From contig NZ_WOCA01000009.1 in the NCBI RefSeq assembly GCF_009728145.1, positions 1 to 64,000 of the forward strand: 64,000 nt of DNA. The letters run 5' to 3'. Position numbers and translations under genes: made by a program. Position 1 is the stretch's first letter, and each line of letters starts with the position of its first letter. Origin of the DNA: Ornithinibacillus caprae (lineage in GTDB: Bacteria; Bacillota; Bacilli; Bacillales; Amphibacillaceae). The notes under the pieces were generated by a model that saw only the letters and a list, made by a program, of their open reading frames with translations, was not told the origin of the DNA and ran no database searches. Shown here piece by piece: positions 9,819-18,237 of the stretch.

Positions 9819-10997
9819 ATGTTAGAAGCATGGTTAATGGAACTTTTAAAAGCAGTCGGTAGGCTCTTTCTAAATCCATTATTATATTGGACGATAATAT
9901 TGGTTACAGTTGTTGGCTACAGACGAGTGAAACGTGACCGAGTAAAGTTTGGTGCAAAGGTATTTGATGTTTTTGCCGAATGGAAGGATACATGGATTTT
10001 ATCCATAACATTAGGATTATTTATATCTATACTAACGATAGGAATCGGATTTTTATTTACATATGAAACTATACTTCTTTTAAGTGTTATAACTATTTTA
10101 TTGAGTTTTACGTTAAGATTTAGCATGTTATCGGCTAGTTATACGATCGGCTTAACGTATATACTACTGTTACTGATACCATTACTATTGGAGAATCAAA
10201 AATTTATTAATGTAGCACTATTCTCCAGTGTTAGTCTTACTGCATTGACAATACTACTAGGACTTTTTTTAATGGTAGAAGCCCAGCTACTAAGTAAGAC
10301 AAAGCGTAATGAAACATTCCCTGATTTATCTTTAGATCAGCGTGGTGGGTGGGTAGGTATCCATCATGTCAAAAAGCTCTCTATTATACCGTTTTTTACG
10401 TTAATACCACATGGGTTAATCGAATCTTTTGCCCCGTATTGGCCATATTTTACAATTGGTGAGGAGACGTACAGTTTAGTATTAGTACCATTTGTAATAG
10501 GTTTTCATCATGTAGTAAAGGGTGGGCTTCCAGATCAAGCGACTATAAAAATAGCGAAGAGCGTGTTCTTCTTAGCTTTAATTGTAACAGCAATAGCAGT
10601 TGGAAGTATTTTTGTATCATGGTTATCTATAGCTGCAGTAGTAATAGCTATTTTGGGTAGGGAGATCATTAATTATCGTCATCGAATCAATGATCAACGT
10701 AACCGCCCATTTTTCCATCAGACGAATGACGGATTAAAGGTATTATCCATTATTCCGGGTTCACCGGCAGACCGCCTACAAATTCTAGTTGGTGAAACGA
10801 TTACAAAAGTCAATGGCAAGCGAATTACGACGGAGCAACAGTTTTATGAAGCACTCCAGGAAACTGGAGCATTTTTCAAACTAGATTTAATTGATGATTT
10901 TGGAGAGGTACGATTTGTTCAAAGTGCCATATATGAAGGAGACCACCATGAATTGGGTCTCATTTTCACATCTAAACCACATCGTTTACATAAATAG
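9819..10997 (+). CDS. minJ: Division-site topology protein MinJ
   Basis: A polytopic membrane protein that bridges DivIVA and MinD to place the division septum. The N-terminal two thirds hold about seven or eight hydrophobic helices and the C-terminal ~90 residues form a PDZ-like domain (ending in the ITKVNGKRITTEQQF region). Length of 392 residues is close to B. subtilis MinJ (397), and the place after ctpB matches. ATG 9819 follows a GGGGTGA ribosome site at 6 bp; the upstream TTG at 9792 has no such site. Confidence 0.85.
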   Translation: MLEAWLMELLKAVGRLFLNPLLYWTIILVTVVGYRRVKRDRVKFGAKVFDVFAEWKDTWILSITLGLFISILTIGIGFLFTYETILLLSVITILLSFTLRFSMLSASYTIGLTYILLLLIPLLLENQKFINVALFSSVSLTALTILLGLFLMVEAQLLSKTKRNETFPDLSLDQRGGWVGIHHVKKLSIIPFFTLIPHGLIESFAPYWPYFTIGEETYSLVLVPFVIGFHHVVKGGLPDQATIKIAKSVFFLALIVTAIAVGSIFVSWLSIAAVVIAILGREIINYRHRINDQRNRPFFHQTNDGLKVLSIIPGSPADRLQILVGETITKVNGKRITTEQQFYEALQETGAFFKLDLIDDFGEVRFVQSAIYEGDHHELGLIFTSKPHRLHK

Positions 10998-10998
10998 A

Positions 10999-11034
10999 AA
11001 AACAAGCATGTATGCATTGCATGCTTGTTTTTTT
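10999..11034 (+). terminator. Terminator after minJ
   Basis: AAACAAGCATG and CATGCTTGTTT form a perfect stem followed by TTTT. The remaining gap to 11176 contains only weak CTTGGC/GCTAAG dyad symmetry near 11090. Confidence 0.85.
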
Positions 11035-11176
11035 ATGAGATTTCTTTCAATTCCTGTATAAGCAAAAACTAAGGTATCGCCATAAATACTTGGCTTATGC
11101 TAAGTTTTTTAATCCTATTTCCCCTATTCCTAACGTAAAAATCATCAAATCCAAAATAACTTCTATACCTTAAAAT

Positions 11177-11219
11177 TGTGATTTAACTCACTATTCATCT
11201 ATTACTCTTTACGTAACAT
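11177..11219 (+). promoter_or_regulatory. Fnr-type class II promoter of the NO reductase operon
   Basis: TGTGA-TTTAAC-TCACT (11177-11192) matches the Bacillus Fnr box TGTGA-N6-TCACA at 9 of 10 fixed positions. If its centre (11184.5) is at -41.5, the start point is 11226 and the -10 should lie at 11214-11219, which reads TAACAT. This is the expected geometry for oxygen-sensing activation by Fnr. Confidence 0.65.
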
Positions 11220-11280
11220 AAGTAACTGAAGATAGAATTTATTAGTTACTTCAGAAATTTTATGGGGAGGGATTATACGG

Positions 11281-11805
11281 ATGATCCAAACAGTAGCCTG
11301 GATAGTTAGTTTAATTTTTATGTTGTTTATTACCATTGTTTTTGGTGTTGTGGTACTAAAGTCGAAGGAGAAGCGAGATTATGACCCAATAAAGAAAAAA
11401 TGGTATAAGGCTCGTTCGTTCTATGGTACTACACTAGTTGTTTTCTTTCTTGTGATTACAATTTATACCTTACGAGAACTACCTTATAATCAACCGGTGT
11501 ATGGGGAAGGAAAGGATCCTACTATTGTAGATGTGGAAGCGCTACAATTTGGTTGGAATTTTAGTGAAACGGAATTTAAAGTAGGGGAGCCGATTGAGTT
11601 TCATGTAACTAGTGCAGATGTTAATCATGGGTTTGGTATTTATGACGAAGATAGGAATCTGTTGGCTCAAACGCAAGCGATGCCAGAGTATACAAATAAA
11701 GTTTATGTTACCTTCGATGAACCTGGTACGTACGACATTTTATGTTTAGAATATTGTGGATTAGCTCATCACTTAATGATTCAATCAATTGAAGTTACGG
11801 AATAG
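11281..11805 (+). CDS. CuA-domain subunit of a heme-copper NO reductase
   Basis: The small electron-input subunit of a CuA-type nitric oxide reductase (CuANOR). The 174-residue protein has an N-terminal membrane helix (about 5-27), a second one (about 48-66), then an external cupredoxin domain with a complete CuA site: His in VNHGFGIYD and the C-x3-C-x3-H-x2-M set in CLEYCGLAHHLM. It would take electrons from cytochrome c551 or menaquinol on the outer face. It follows a GGGGAGGGA ribosome site and precedes the catalytic subunit by 16 bp. A ba3-type oxidase subunit II is the alternative; the catalytic-subunit motifs and promoter favour NO reductase. Confidence 0.75.
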   Translation: MIQTVAWIVSLIFMLFITIVFGVVVLKSKEKRDYDPIKKKWYKARSFYGTTLVVFFLVITIYTLRELPYNQPVYGEGKDPTIVDVEALQFGWNFSETEFKVGEPIEFHVTSADVNHGFGIYDEDRNLLAQTQAMPEYTNKVYVTFDEPGTYDILCLEYCGLAHHLMIQSIEVTE

Positions 11806-11821
11806 GGGGAGGTTGTTAACG

Positions 11822-13306
11822 ATGAGTTCATTGGTGAATAAGGGAGAGTTAAAGCAAAGGAATGGTCAGATAGCTTCGTATTTAATCATTGGTGCGGTAG
11901 TTATTGCGGTAATGATGGTTTTTGGAATACTGATGCTTCTTGCACAAGGAGGAATGCTGAATCTATCTGCAGCCAATTTTTATCAATTTTTAACGATACA
12001 TGGCACTGGTATGATCGGAGCAGCAGCATTTGCAGCAGCAGGAGTTATGTGGTATTTCCTAAGGGATTATGTTCAACTTTCTAAGAAGATTTTCACTTGG
12101 AACCTTGTGTTATTTTTAATTGGTGTTGTGATGGTAATTATCGGTGTATTCTCATTTGAATATGCTAGTTCTTGGACATTTTTATATCCATTACCTGCAC
12201 TTTCAGCAAATGCCTGGGGAACAGTTGGAGCTTTGCTTTACCTTGTAGGTATGCTCGTTCTTGGTGTTGGATTCCTTTTACTATATATCGATACTGGTCG
12301 TGCAATAATTAAGAAATACGGAAGTCTCGGTAAAGGGTTAGGATGGGATGTCATTTCCGGTAAGAAAGCTGAAAAAGATGCACCGCCACCAACAGTAGTT
12401 GCTAGTACAATGGTTACGATCGTAAATGTAACTGCGTTAACTGCGGGTGCAACGGTACTCATTATGAACATAATCAATGTTGTTAACCCAGCATTTACGT
12501 TTGATCCACTATTGGCAAAAAACCTGACGTATGCATTCGGTCATATTTTTGCTAATTCCATTATTTATATGGGTGTCATTGTAGTTTATGAGATTTTACC
12601 ACGATATACTAATCGTCCATGGAAATCAAATAGAATTTTCTTAATCGCTTGGACAATGTCCACTACGTTTACATTATTAATTTATACACATCATATGTTA
12701 ATGGACTCCGTGATGCCGAAATGGATGTTAATCATGGGACAGGCGTTGTCATATGCAAATGGGTTACCTGTTTTAGTTATAACCGCTTATGGAGCATTAA
12801 TGATTGTATATAAATCAGGTATAAAATGGGACATGGCTTCAGGTCTAGCATTCATTTCTATGTTTGGTTGGACAGTCGGTGTTGTACCAGCAATTGTGGA
12901 TGCGACCATAGTAGTCAATCATGTCATGCATAATACAAAATGGGTTCCTGGACACTTTCACATGTACATGGGGCTAGGTGCAGTAGCAATGCTGTTTGCA
13001 TTTATGTATTACTTAGCTAAAGTAGATAGCAACTTAGAAACGACTATACTAGATAAAATTGCATTAATTGTCTATACACTTGCGATTATTTCCGTTAGTG
13101 GACAGTTTCTCGTTTCTGGAGCTATTAGTACACCACGAAGATGGGCAACTCATTTTCCTGAGTGGATGGGTCCAGCATTATTTGGCGGGATAGCAGGGGT
13201 ATTTATGTTCCTTGCAACAGTCATATTTATCGTTCACTTTATTAGTTATATTCAAGTACGAGGTACATCAACGGGAAGCGATTTTGATGATAAAAAAGTG
13301 GCGTAG
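11822..13306 (+). CDS. Catalytic subunit of CuA-type nitric oxide reductase
   Basis: A 494-residue integral membrane protein with about 12 helices, a heme-copper oxidase superfamily subunit I. Visible ligands: the low-spin heme His in FLTIHGTG, a His at 241, the His pair 290-291 (THHMLMDS), and the heme cluster NHVMHNTKWVPGHFHMYMG. The usual oxidase motif H-x3-Y (cross-linked tyrosine needed for O2 splitting) reads H241-I-F-A-N245, so this is more likely a nitric oxide reductase (2 NO to N2O). ATG 11822 follows a GGGGGAGG ribosome site. The last 20 bp overlap the next gene. Confidence 0.75.
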   Translation: MSSLVNKGELKQRNGQIASYLIIGAVVIAVMMVFGILMLLAQGGMLNLSAANFYQFLTIHGTGMIGAAAFAAAGVMWYFLRDYVQLSKKIFTWNLVLFLIGVVMVIIGVFSFEYASSWTFLYPLPALSANAWGTVGALLYLVGMLVLGVGFLLLYIDTGRAIIKKYGSLGKGLGWDVISGKKAEKDAPPPTVVASTMVTIVNVTALTAGATVLIMNIINVVNPAFTFDPLLAKNLTYAFGHIFANSIIYMGVIVVYEILPRYTNRPWKSNRIFLIAWTMSTTFTLLIYTHHMLMDSVMPKWMLIMGQALSYANGLPVLVITAYGALMIVYKSGIKWDMASGLAFISMFGWTVGVVPAIVDATIVVNHVMHNTKWVPGHFHMYMGLGAVAMLFAFMYYLAKVDSNLETTILDKIALIVYTLAIISVSGQFLVSGAISTPRRWATHFPEWMGPALFGGIAGVFMFLATVIFIVHFISYIQVRGTSTGSDFDDKKVA

Positions 13307-13862
13307 TAATTCTCTATTATCTGGATTGATTTTATTTGGGGTGTTGCTCATTCCGTTCATAAGACAATTTTTAGAGTCTGTAATGGTTCTTCATATGCTC
13401 GTTCAACTACCATTACTTGTTTTAGTAGGTTGGTTAATTGGGATAACGATAACCCGTAATTTCCAGTCACATTTTGATTCATGGAATTCGAATGGAATAC
13501 CTGGTACCTTACTTTTTGTCATGATAACTATGTATTGGATGATTCCTAGAACATTAGATGAAGCACTATCAATTTGGTATATTGAATTATTTAAATATGT
13601 CAGCTTGCCCGTAATTGGATTGCTATTATACGATAGCTGGAAAAAACTGCAGTCGATTGGAAAAAGCTTTATCTATCTTAACTACTTATCGATGTTTGGT
13701 TTAATGGCCTGGTTATACATTGACTCACCAATACAGATCTGTAATAACTACCTAGCAGCGGAGCAAAAAATACTAGGCTGGGGATTGTTAGGAATCACAG
13801 CTTTTATGGTGCTGTATCTTGTTCAAGCGGTATTTACAGATCAAACAGAAGAGGCTATCTAG
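13287..13862 (+). CDS. Small polytopic membrane protein of the NO reductase operon
   Basis: 191 residues, about six hydrophobic helices, no recognised catalytic motif. It starts at ATG 13287 inside the end of the catalytic-subunit gene, so it is translationally coupled and probably an accessory or assembly partner of the enzyme. A Cys in DSPIQICNNYL near the C-terminal third is the only notable polar feature between helices. Function is not recognised; an assembly role is inferred from context only. Confidence 0.7.
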   Translation: MIKKWRSNSLLSGLILFGVLLIPFIRQFLESVMVLHMLVQLPLLVLVGWLIGITITRNFQSHFDSWNSNGIPGTLLFVMITMYWMIPRTLDEALSIWYIELFKYVSLPVIGLLLYDSWKKLQSIGKSFIYLNYLSMFGLMAWLYIDSPIQICNNYLAAEQKILGWGLLGITAFMVLYLVQAVFTDQTEEAI

Positions 13863-13866
13863 GATA

Positions 13867-13904
13867 AAAGTAAATCCGCTGACGAAGTTCAGCGGATTTA
13901 CTTT
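13867..13904 (+). terminator. Strong hairpin ending the NO reductase operon
   Basis: Perfect 16-bp arms (13867-13882 and 13889-13904) with a 6-base loop. The U run is inside the arm rather than after it, so this may act mainly as a transcript-end stabiliser. Confidence 0.7.
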
Positions 13905-14109
13905 AGCGAATAAGAAAGTACATTAGTATAATAGTAATTAAAACACACTAGATTAGTTGGCATGGATCCCGCTTCGGTTAAAAGGTTATAACTATTGCAT
14001 CTCACAAGATAAATCCTTAACAATAATCATCAAGTAGATAAGCTTCTTCAACCTATACCTTTAAGTAACCTCACACACCACAAAGTAGTATATTAGACTC
14101 ACTTAAATA

Positions 14110-14126
14110 TTGTGATTTTTTCACAA
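14110..14126. promoter_or_regulatory. TTGTGA-N5-TCACAA palindrome upstream of nirK
   Basis: TTGTGATTTTTTCACAA resembles Fnr and Rex operators, but its spacer is one base shorter than either consensus (N6 for TGTGA/TCACA; 18 bp overall for Rex). It lies about 170 bp before the predicted nirK start point. Confidence 0.35.
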
Positions 14127-14222
14127 TTAACTAGTTGATGAAAACGATACCAAAAAATCTATTTTACCACTATATTCATAGTATTAACCTTAATATAGTT
14201 GGGTATATTCCTTGTCAAACAT

Positions 14223-14288
14223 TGTTCATAAATGAACATGTTTTAAGTGAGCTGAATCACATGTAGGGTAGGGAAATGGACTTACAAT
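14223..14288 (+). promoter_or_regulatory. Fnr-type class II promoter of nirK with an upstream second dyad
   Basis: AGTGA-GCTGAA-TCACA (14246-14261) matches the Fnr box at 9 of 10 fixed positions. With its centre (14253.5) at -41.5 the start is 14295 and the -10 falls exactly on TACAAT (14283-14288). A separate palindrome TGTTCAT-AA-ATGAACA (14223-14238) is centred near -64.5, a position suited to a second regulator. Confidence 0.65.
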
Positions 14289-14296
14289 TAAATTAA

Positions 14297-14321
14297 AGAT
14301 AAGAGATAAAAAAACTTATCT
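14297..14321 (+). other. 5' leader hairpin of nirK mRNA
   Basis: AGATAAG (14297-14303) pairs with CTTATCT (14315-14321) right at the predicted 5' end, a position where hairpins commonly protect mRNA from decay. Confidence 0.4.
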
Positions 14322-14343
14322 AAAAACTAATGAGGTGAGTGTT

Positions 14344-15423
14344 ATGATTAAGAAAATTGGTTATGGTGTTGTTGTTGGTCTAAGTGCAACAGTTCTATTA
14401 TTATCTGCATGTGCTGATGAATCACAAGATACTAAACACGATGTATCACCTGATCTTGAAAATGCTATTGAAACTGTAAATGCTGAAGCGAATACTCCAG
14501 AAGTTATTGAACCACATAAGGAATTAAATGATGATCCAGTACCTTTAGAAATTGAGCGAGATGGAACAGATGTTTATATTAATATGACAGCTCAAATTAC
14601 AGACATTGAAATTGAGAAGGGATATAACTACAAAGCTTGGACATTTAACGGTGAAGCTCCTGGACCACTTGTAGTAGTAAATGAAGGAGATACGATTCAC
14701 TTTACATTAGAGAATAAAGATCCGGCAATCCCCCACAGCATGGACTTTCACGCAGTACACACAGCTCCAGATAAAGGATTTGCTAATGTAGAGCCGAATG
14801 AAGAGGGAACATTCTCTTATCAAGCTACGAAACCAGGTGTGTTCATGTATCACTGTGGTACAGCTCCAGTATTATCTCACATTGCAAATGGAATGCATGG
14901 CGTAATTATTGTACAACCGAAAGATGGTTATCCTACAGATCATGAAGTAGAAAAAGAATATGCAATTATTCAAAACGAATGGTATAAATATAACGATTTA
15001 GATGATATGACAAATGGTGTACCTTCTCAAGTGGTATTTTCTACGAAAGCACTACATGAAGGTCAATCAAATACAAATGGTACAGTAACAGCAGTTAAAG
15101 ATGAGCCACTACTTGCTAAAGTAGGAGATAAAGTTCGCATATATGTTAACAATGTAGGTCCGAATGAAGTAAGTAGCTTTCATGTGGTAGGTACCGTATT
15201 TGATGATGTGTATATAGATGGCAACCCTGCTAACCATATGGAAGGTTTACAAACTGTCATGTTACCAGCTAGTGGTGGAGCAGTTGTTGAATTCACGGTA
15301 AAAGAAGAGGGAGTCTATCCTTTCGTAACACACCAATTCAATCACGCACAAAAAGGAGCAGTTGGTTTTATTAAAGTTACTGCAGATGGGAAAGATGATG
15401 GCTCTGAAGTAGGCGGTCACTAA
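14344..15423 (+). CDS. nirK: Copper nitrite reductase NirK, lipoprotein form
   Basis: Reduces nitrite to NO on the outer membrane face. 359 residues: signal with lipobox (LLSAC), then two cupredoxin domains. Type 1 and type 2 copper ligands are all present: H-S-M-D-F-H (T1 His, catalytic Asp, T2 His), H-C in FMYHCG (T2 His, T1 Cys), SHIANGM (T1 His and Met), catalytic His in SSFHVVG and the last T2 His in FNHAQKG. The spacing Cys-x7-His in the T1 loop resembles Geobacillus-type enzymes. ATG 14344 was chosen because the GTG at 14335 overlaps the GAGGTGAG ribosome site. Product NO would feed the reductase encoded just upstream. Confidence 0.92.
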   Translation: MIKKIGYGVVVGLSATVLLLSACADESQDTKHDVSPDLENAIETVNAEANTPEVIEPHKELNDDPVPLEIERDGTDVYINMTAQITDIEIEKGYNYKAWTFNGEAPGPLVVVNEGDTIHFTLENKDPAIPHSMDFHAVHTAPDKGFANVEPNEEGTFSYQATKPGVFMYHCGTAPVLSHIANGMHGVIIVQPKDGYPTDHEVEKEYAIIQNEWYKYNDLDDMTNGVPSQVVFSTKALHEGQSNTNGTVTAVKDEPLLAKVGDKVRIYVNNVGPNEVSSFHVVGTVFDDVYIDGNPANHMEGLQTVMLPASGGAVVEFTVKEEGVYPFVTHQFNHAQKGAVGFIKVTADGKDDGSEVGGH

Positions 15424-15438
15424 AAAATAATGATAGAA

Positions 15439-15477
15439 AAAACTCCGATTCATGAAAACAAGAATCGGAGTTTTTTT
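15439..15477 (+). terminator. Terminator after nirK
   Basis: A 13-bp perfect stem AAAACTCCGATTC / GAATCGGAGTTTT followed by T residues. Confidence 0.9.
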
Positions 15478-15532
15478 GCTTATCTTTGTAAATAATTTAC
15501 TGATTTATAATGCAAACTATAGAGGAACAACA

Positions 15533-16093
15533 ATGAGAAAGGAAATGAAGATGAAAAGCTATTTATTAGGTGTGTGGAATACGATTGATCCTATATATTA
15601 CACATTTACTCGTTTGCGTTATATTCCAGATGAAGAACAGCACAATACTATTTTTCGGGTACGATTAACACGATATAAGGGTTCAGATGTCGTGCTTCAA
15701 GATGGGACCATCATTCATAAGAATGATATTTTATTAAAAATACATTTACACAATGTAAGGATAATAAGTGATCTCCAACCGGTAAAAAGTGAAGTAAAGC
15801 GTGCTGTATTTATCTATCACATGGTCAAACGCTCATTACCAAGATTAGCCCATTATTTACAACATCACCCCAAAAATGAGGATATAAAAGGAGTTATTGG
15901 AATAACTACACTTCACAGAGGCGTTAATCGATTAGGATTTGAAGTTTTTTCCATTAAAAATAACTATTATCGTAGGTACAAAAAGCTTACATTTACACCA
16001 ATAAATTTAATGGCAAATGCCAAAAACGGCGAACCTGTATATTTATTTATGTCCAAGAAGGACTTAATTTCGAAGTATACTTCGAAAAATTAA
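15533..16093 (+). CDS. YkoP-like conserved protein
   Basis: A soluble, basic 186-residue protein of the Bacillus YkoP kind; no enzymatic motif recognised. It has a conserved N-terminal block (LLGVWNTIDPIYYTFTRL) and the segment LQDGTIIHKNDILLKIHLHN. ATG 15533 has AGAGGA upstream; ATG 15551, with AAAGGA at 7 bp, is an equally good start. In B. subtilis ykoP, ykoQ and ykoN are neighbours, as here. It converges on the YkoQ-like gene with a 4-bp overlap through a shared palindrome. Confidence 0.6.
   Translation: MRKEMKMKSYLLGVWNTIDPIYYTFTRLRYIPDEEQHNTIFRVRLTRYKGSDVVLQDGTIIHKNDILLKIHLHNVRIISDLQPVKSEVKRAVFIYHMVKRSLPRLAHYLQHHPKNEDIKGVIGITTLHRGVNRLGFEVFSIKNNYYRRYKKLTFTPINLMANAKNGEPVYLFMSKKDLISKYTSKN
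16068..16087. terminator. 20-bp perfect palindrome at the convergent gene ends
   Basis: TTTCGAAGTATACTTCGAAA lies inside the last codons of the rightward gene and just after the leftward gene. Flanking A/T runs on both sides would give U tracts in both directions, so it may serve as a shared bidirectional terminator; it could also be a protein site. Confidence 0.45.
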
Positions 16094-16920
16094 GCACTTT
16101 TGGATTCAATTGCAACATCATGAAAGGTGATTTCTGGACGACTTCCGACACGGATATTCACACCAGTTTGTCCAAGACCTTCACTAATATAAAAAGGTGA
16201 GTTATTGTGCATGTGCAAACCTTTAATGATATTTTGTCTTGCAAGCTTACCCATTTTTACAAGATGGTATGCCTTTGGATAACAGATTTGTCCACCATGG
16301 AAGTGACCAGCTAGCAGGTAATCAAAATGGTAATCATTCATTTCTAAAACTACATTTGGGTCGTGTGTTATGACAATATTCATTCCATCTTGAACTTTTT
16401 GGTAAGACAAAGCTAAATCACTACGATTTGTACTGTAATCATCGATTCCAATAATATTGATTTTCTGACCGTTAATTTCGATCGTTTCACTAGAATTTTG
16501 CATCACATGACAACCATAATCGGTAAGCAACTGTTTAAGCTTTTCTAGATTTTCATTTTTTAACACATAATCATGGTTCCCAAGAACAGCATAGATCCCG
16601 TGTGGTGGCTTCAACTCTTGAATGACTTCTAAATAAGGAACTAACTTTGGTAGTGTTCGTTTGCGATCTAAGAAGTCACCAGTTAAAGCAATCATATCAG
16701 GTTTTTCATTTTTGATTTTACGGGCTAATTGTTCTGGTGTGATTGAGATGTTTTCTAAGTGTAAGTCAGATAACTGTAGAATGGAAAAAGATGGGCTTGT
16801 TGAAGATGTTTGCGATTCTATTTTAATTTTATTTATTTGAATATCTTTTGTATTTTGATTGGCTTTATAGACAAAATAAACTACTAGAACTAGTAGTAAT
16901 GCATATAAAATATATGACAT
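16090..16920 (-). CDS. Membrane-anchored metallophosphoesterase, YkoQ-like
   Basis: A calcineurin-like phosphoesterase with an N-terminal membrane helix (about 2-20). The metal-binding motifs are complete: LSDLHLE, LTGDFLD, LGNHDY, ITHDP and AGHFHGGQ. Members of this branch hydrolyse phosphate esters, sometimes lipid-linked; the substrate here is unknown. 276 residues from ATG 16920, which follows a GGGGAGG ribosome site; the in-frame TTG at 16941 does not. Confidence 0.75.
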   Translation of the reverse strand: MSYILYALLLVLVVYFVYKANQNTKDIQINKIKIESQTSSTSPSFSILQLSDLHLENISITPEQLARKIKNEKPDMIALTGDFLDRKRTLPKLVPYLEVIQELKPPHGIYAVLGNHDYVLKNENLEKLKQLLTDYGCHVMQNSSETIEINGQKINIIGIDDYSTNRSDLALSYQKVQDGMNIVITHDPNVVLEMNDYHFDYLLAGHFHGGQICYPKAYHLVKMGKLARQNIIKGLHMHNNSPFYISEGLGQTGVNIRVGSRPEITFHDVAIESKSA

Positions 16921-17044
16921 ATTGTATCGCCTCCCCAACAAGCATTATAACATGGTGGATTAGAGATATCATTGGTAAATCAAGGGATTTTATTGCTAAA
17001 AAGAATCGCGATTCGTAGTTTCTATTAATATGGAGTTGAACAAC

Positions 17045-18166
17045 ATGGAACCATCAACAACAAAGAAAGAAGCATTGTTTCTACCATTTATGCAAATCCC
17101 CACCGGTCATCACCATGTAGCAGACGCAATAATGGAAGATTTGAAGAACTACACTGGATCTATACGTTGTAATAAAGTAGATATTCTATCGTATAGTTAT
17201 GGAAAAATAGAATCGGTAGTATCTGGAACCTATTTGAGGTGGATTCAATCACTTCCAAGTGCGTATCATTGGTTGTATGACCGGATGGCATATAAACAAG
17301 CGTTTAAACGTAATCGTCAGTATGTATATGAAGTATTATTTATGTATTTCTTTAAACGACTTATGAAAGAGAACGAACCTAATATACTGTTTTGTACACA
17401 TGCACTACCATCTAATATAGCTAGTGTGTTGAAACAAAAAGGGAATTTACATGGTGTAATCGTAAATGTTTATACGGACTACTTTGTTAATAAAGTGTGG
17501 GGAATGGAGGGGGTTGACTATCACTTTGTTCCATCAATAGAAGTAAAAAACTTCTTGTTACGTTTGGGGGTAAACGAAGAACAAATATATGTTACTGGAA
17601 TTCCAGTCCACCCGGTATTTCATCAACCTAATAAGCTACAAAGGAAAAAAGATACAGGAATGTTGAAAGTTTTAGTTACTGGAGGAAGTCTAGGGGTTGG
17701 TGGAATTGAACAATTGCTTGAACAAGCCTCCGAAAAGCACGATATTCATTATTATGTACTGTGTGGTAAAAATGAAATACTGTATAGGAAGCTGAAGTCT
17801 CTGAGAAATGACATCACACCCATTTCTTATATTGAGAATAAAGAAGAAATTAATCATTTATATGATATGGTGGATGCTGTGATAACCAAGCCAGGAGGGG
17901 TTACGGTCAGTGAATGTCTCATGAAACGGAAACCTATATTTATTTGTAACGCATTACCTGGTCAAGAAAAAATAAATGAAGTAAAACTGAAGGAATTAGG
18001 GGTAGTGATCCCAATTCAACGTGGAAATATAGAACAGCAAATTTTAAACTTTTTTTCAGGAGAAAAGCAATTCGAAGAGTACATGAAAAAGATTGACTCC
18101 TATCATCATTATTTAGAAGAGAAATCAATGGATGAAATATTAGCGGAAATTTGTTCATTTGATTAA
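17045..18166 (+). CDS. MGDG-synthase-type glycosyltransferase, YkoN-like
   Basis: A 373-residue GT-B glycosyltransferase with the N-terminal MGDG-synthase segment (LPFMQIPTGHHHVADAI) and a C-terminal nucleotide-sugar site (TKPGGVTVSE). Relatives glycosylate diacylglycerol (UgtP) or lipid-linked substrates at the membrane face. ATG 17045 has GGAG 9 bp upstream; ATG 17030 has no ribosome site. It diverges from the phosphoesterase gene with only about 120 bp between, suggesting a shared envelope role (inference). Confidence 0.7.
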   Translation: MEPSTTKKEALFLPFMQIPTGHHHVADAIMEDLKNYTGSIRCNKVDILSYSYGKIESVVSGTYLRWIQSLPSAYHWLYDRMAYKQAFKRNRQYVYEVLFMYFFKRLMKENEPNILFCTHALPSNIASVLKQKGNLHGVIVNVYTDYFVNKVWGMEGVDYHFVPSIEVKNFLLRLGVNEEQIYVTGIPVHPVFHQPNKLQRKKDTGMLKVLVTGGSLGVGGIEQLLEQASEKHDIHYYVLCGKNEILYRKLKSLRNDITPISYIENKEEINHLYDMVDAVITKPGGVTVSECLMKRKPIFICNALPGQEKINEVKLKELGVVIPIQRGNIEQQILNFFSGEKQFEEYMKKIDSYHHYLEEKSMDEILAEICSFD

Positions 18167-18193
18167 ACAGAGTTGAAAGGAAATAATTAATGA

Positions 18194-18224
18194 AAAATCC
18201 GAACTAATTAGTTTGGATTTTTCT
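18194..18224 (+). terminator. Terminator after the YkoN-like gene
   Basis: AAATCCGAACT and AGTTTGGATTT pair around AATT, followed by T residues. Confidence 0.75.
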
Positions 18225-18237
18225 TTTAGCCGTAACA

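Noticed and set aside
14110-14126. Clear Rex operator upstream of nirK
   Set aside because: The spacer is one base shorter than the 18-bp Rex consensus, so it is listed only as an unassigned palindrome.
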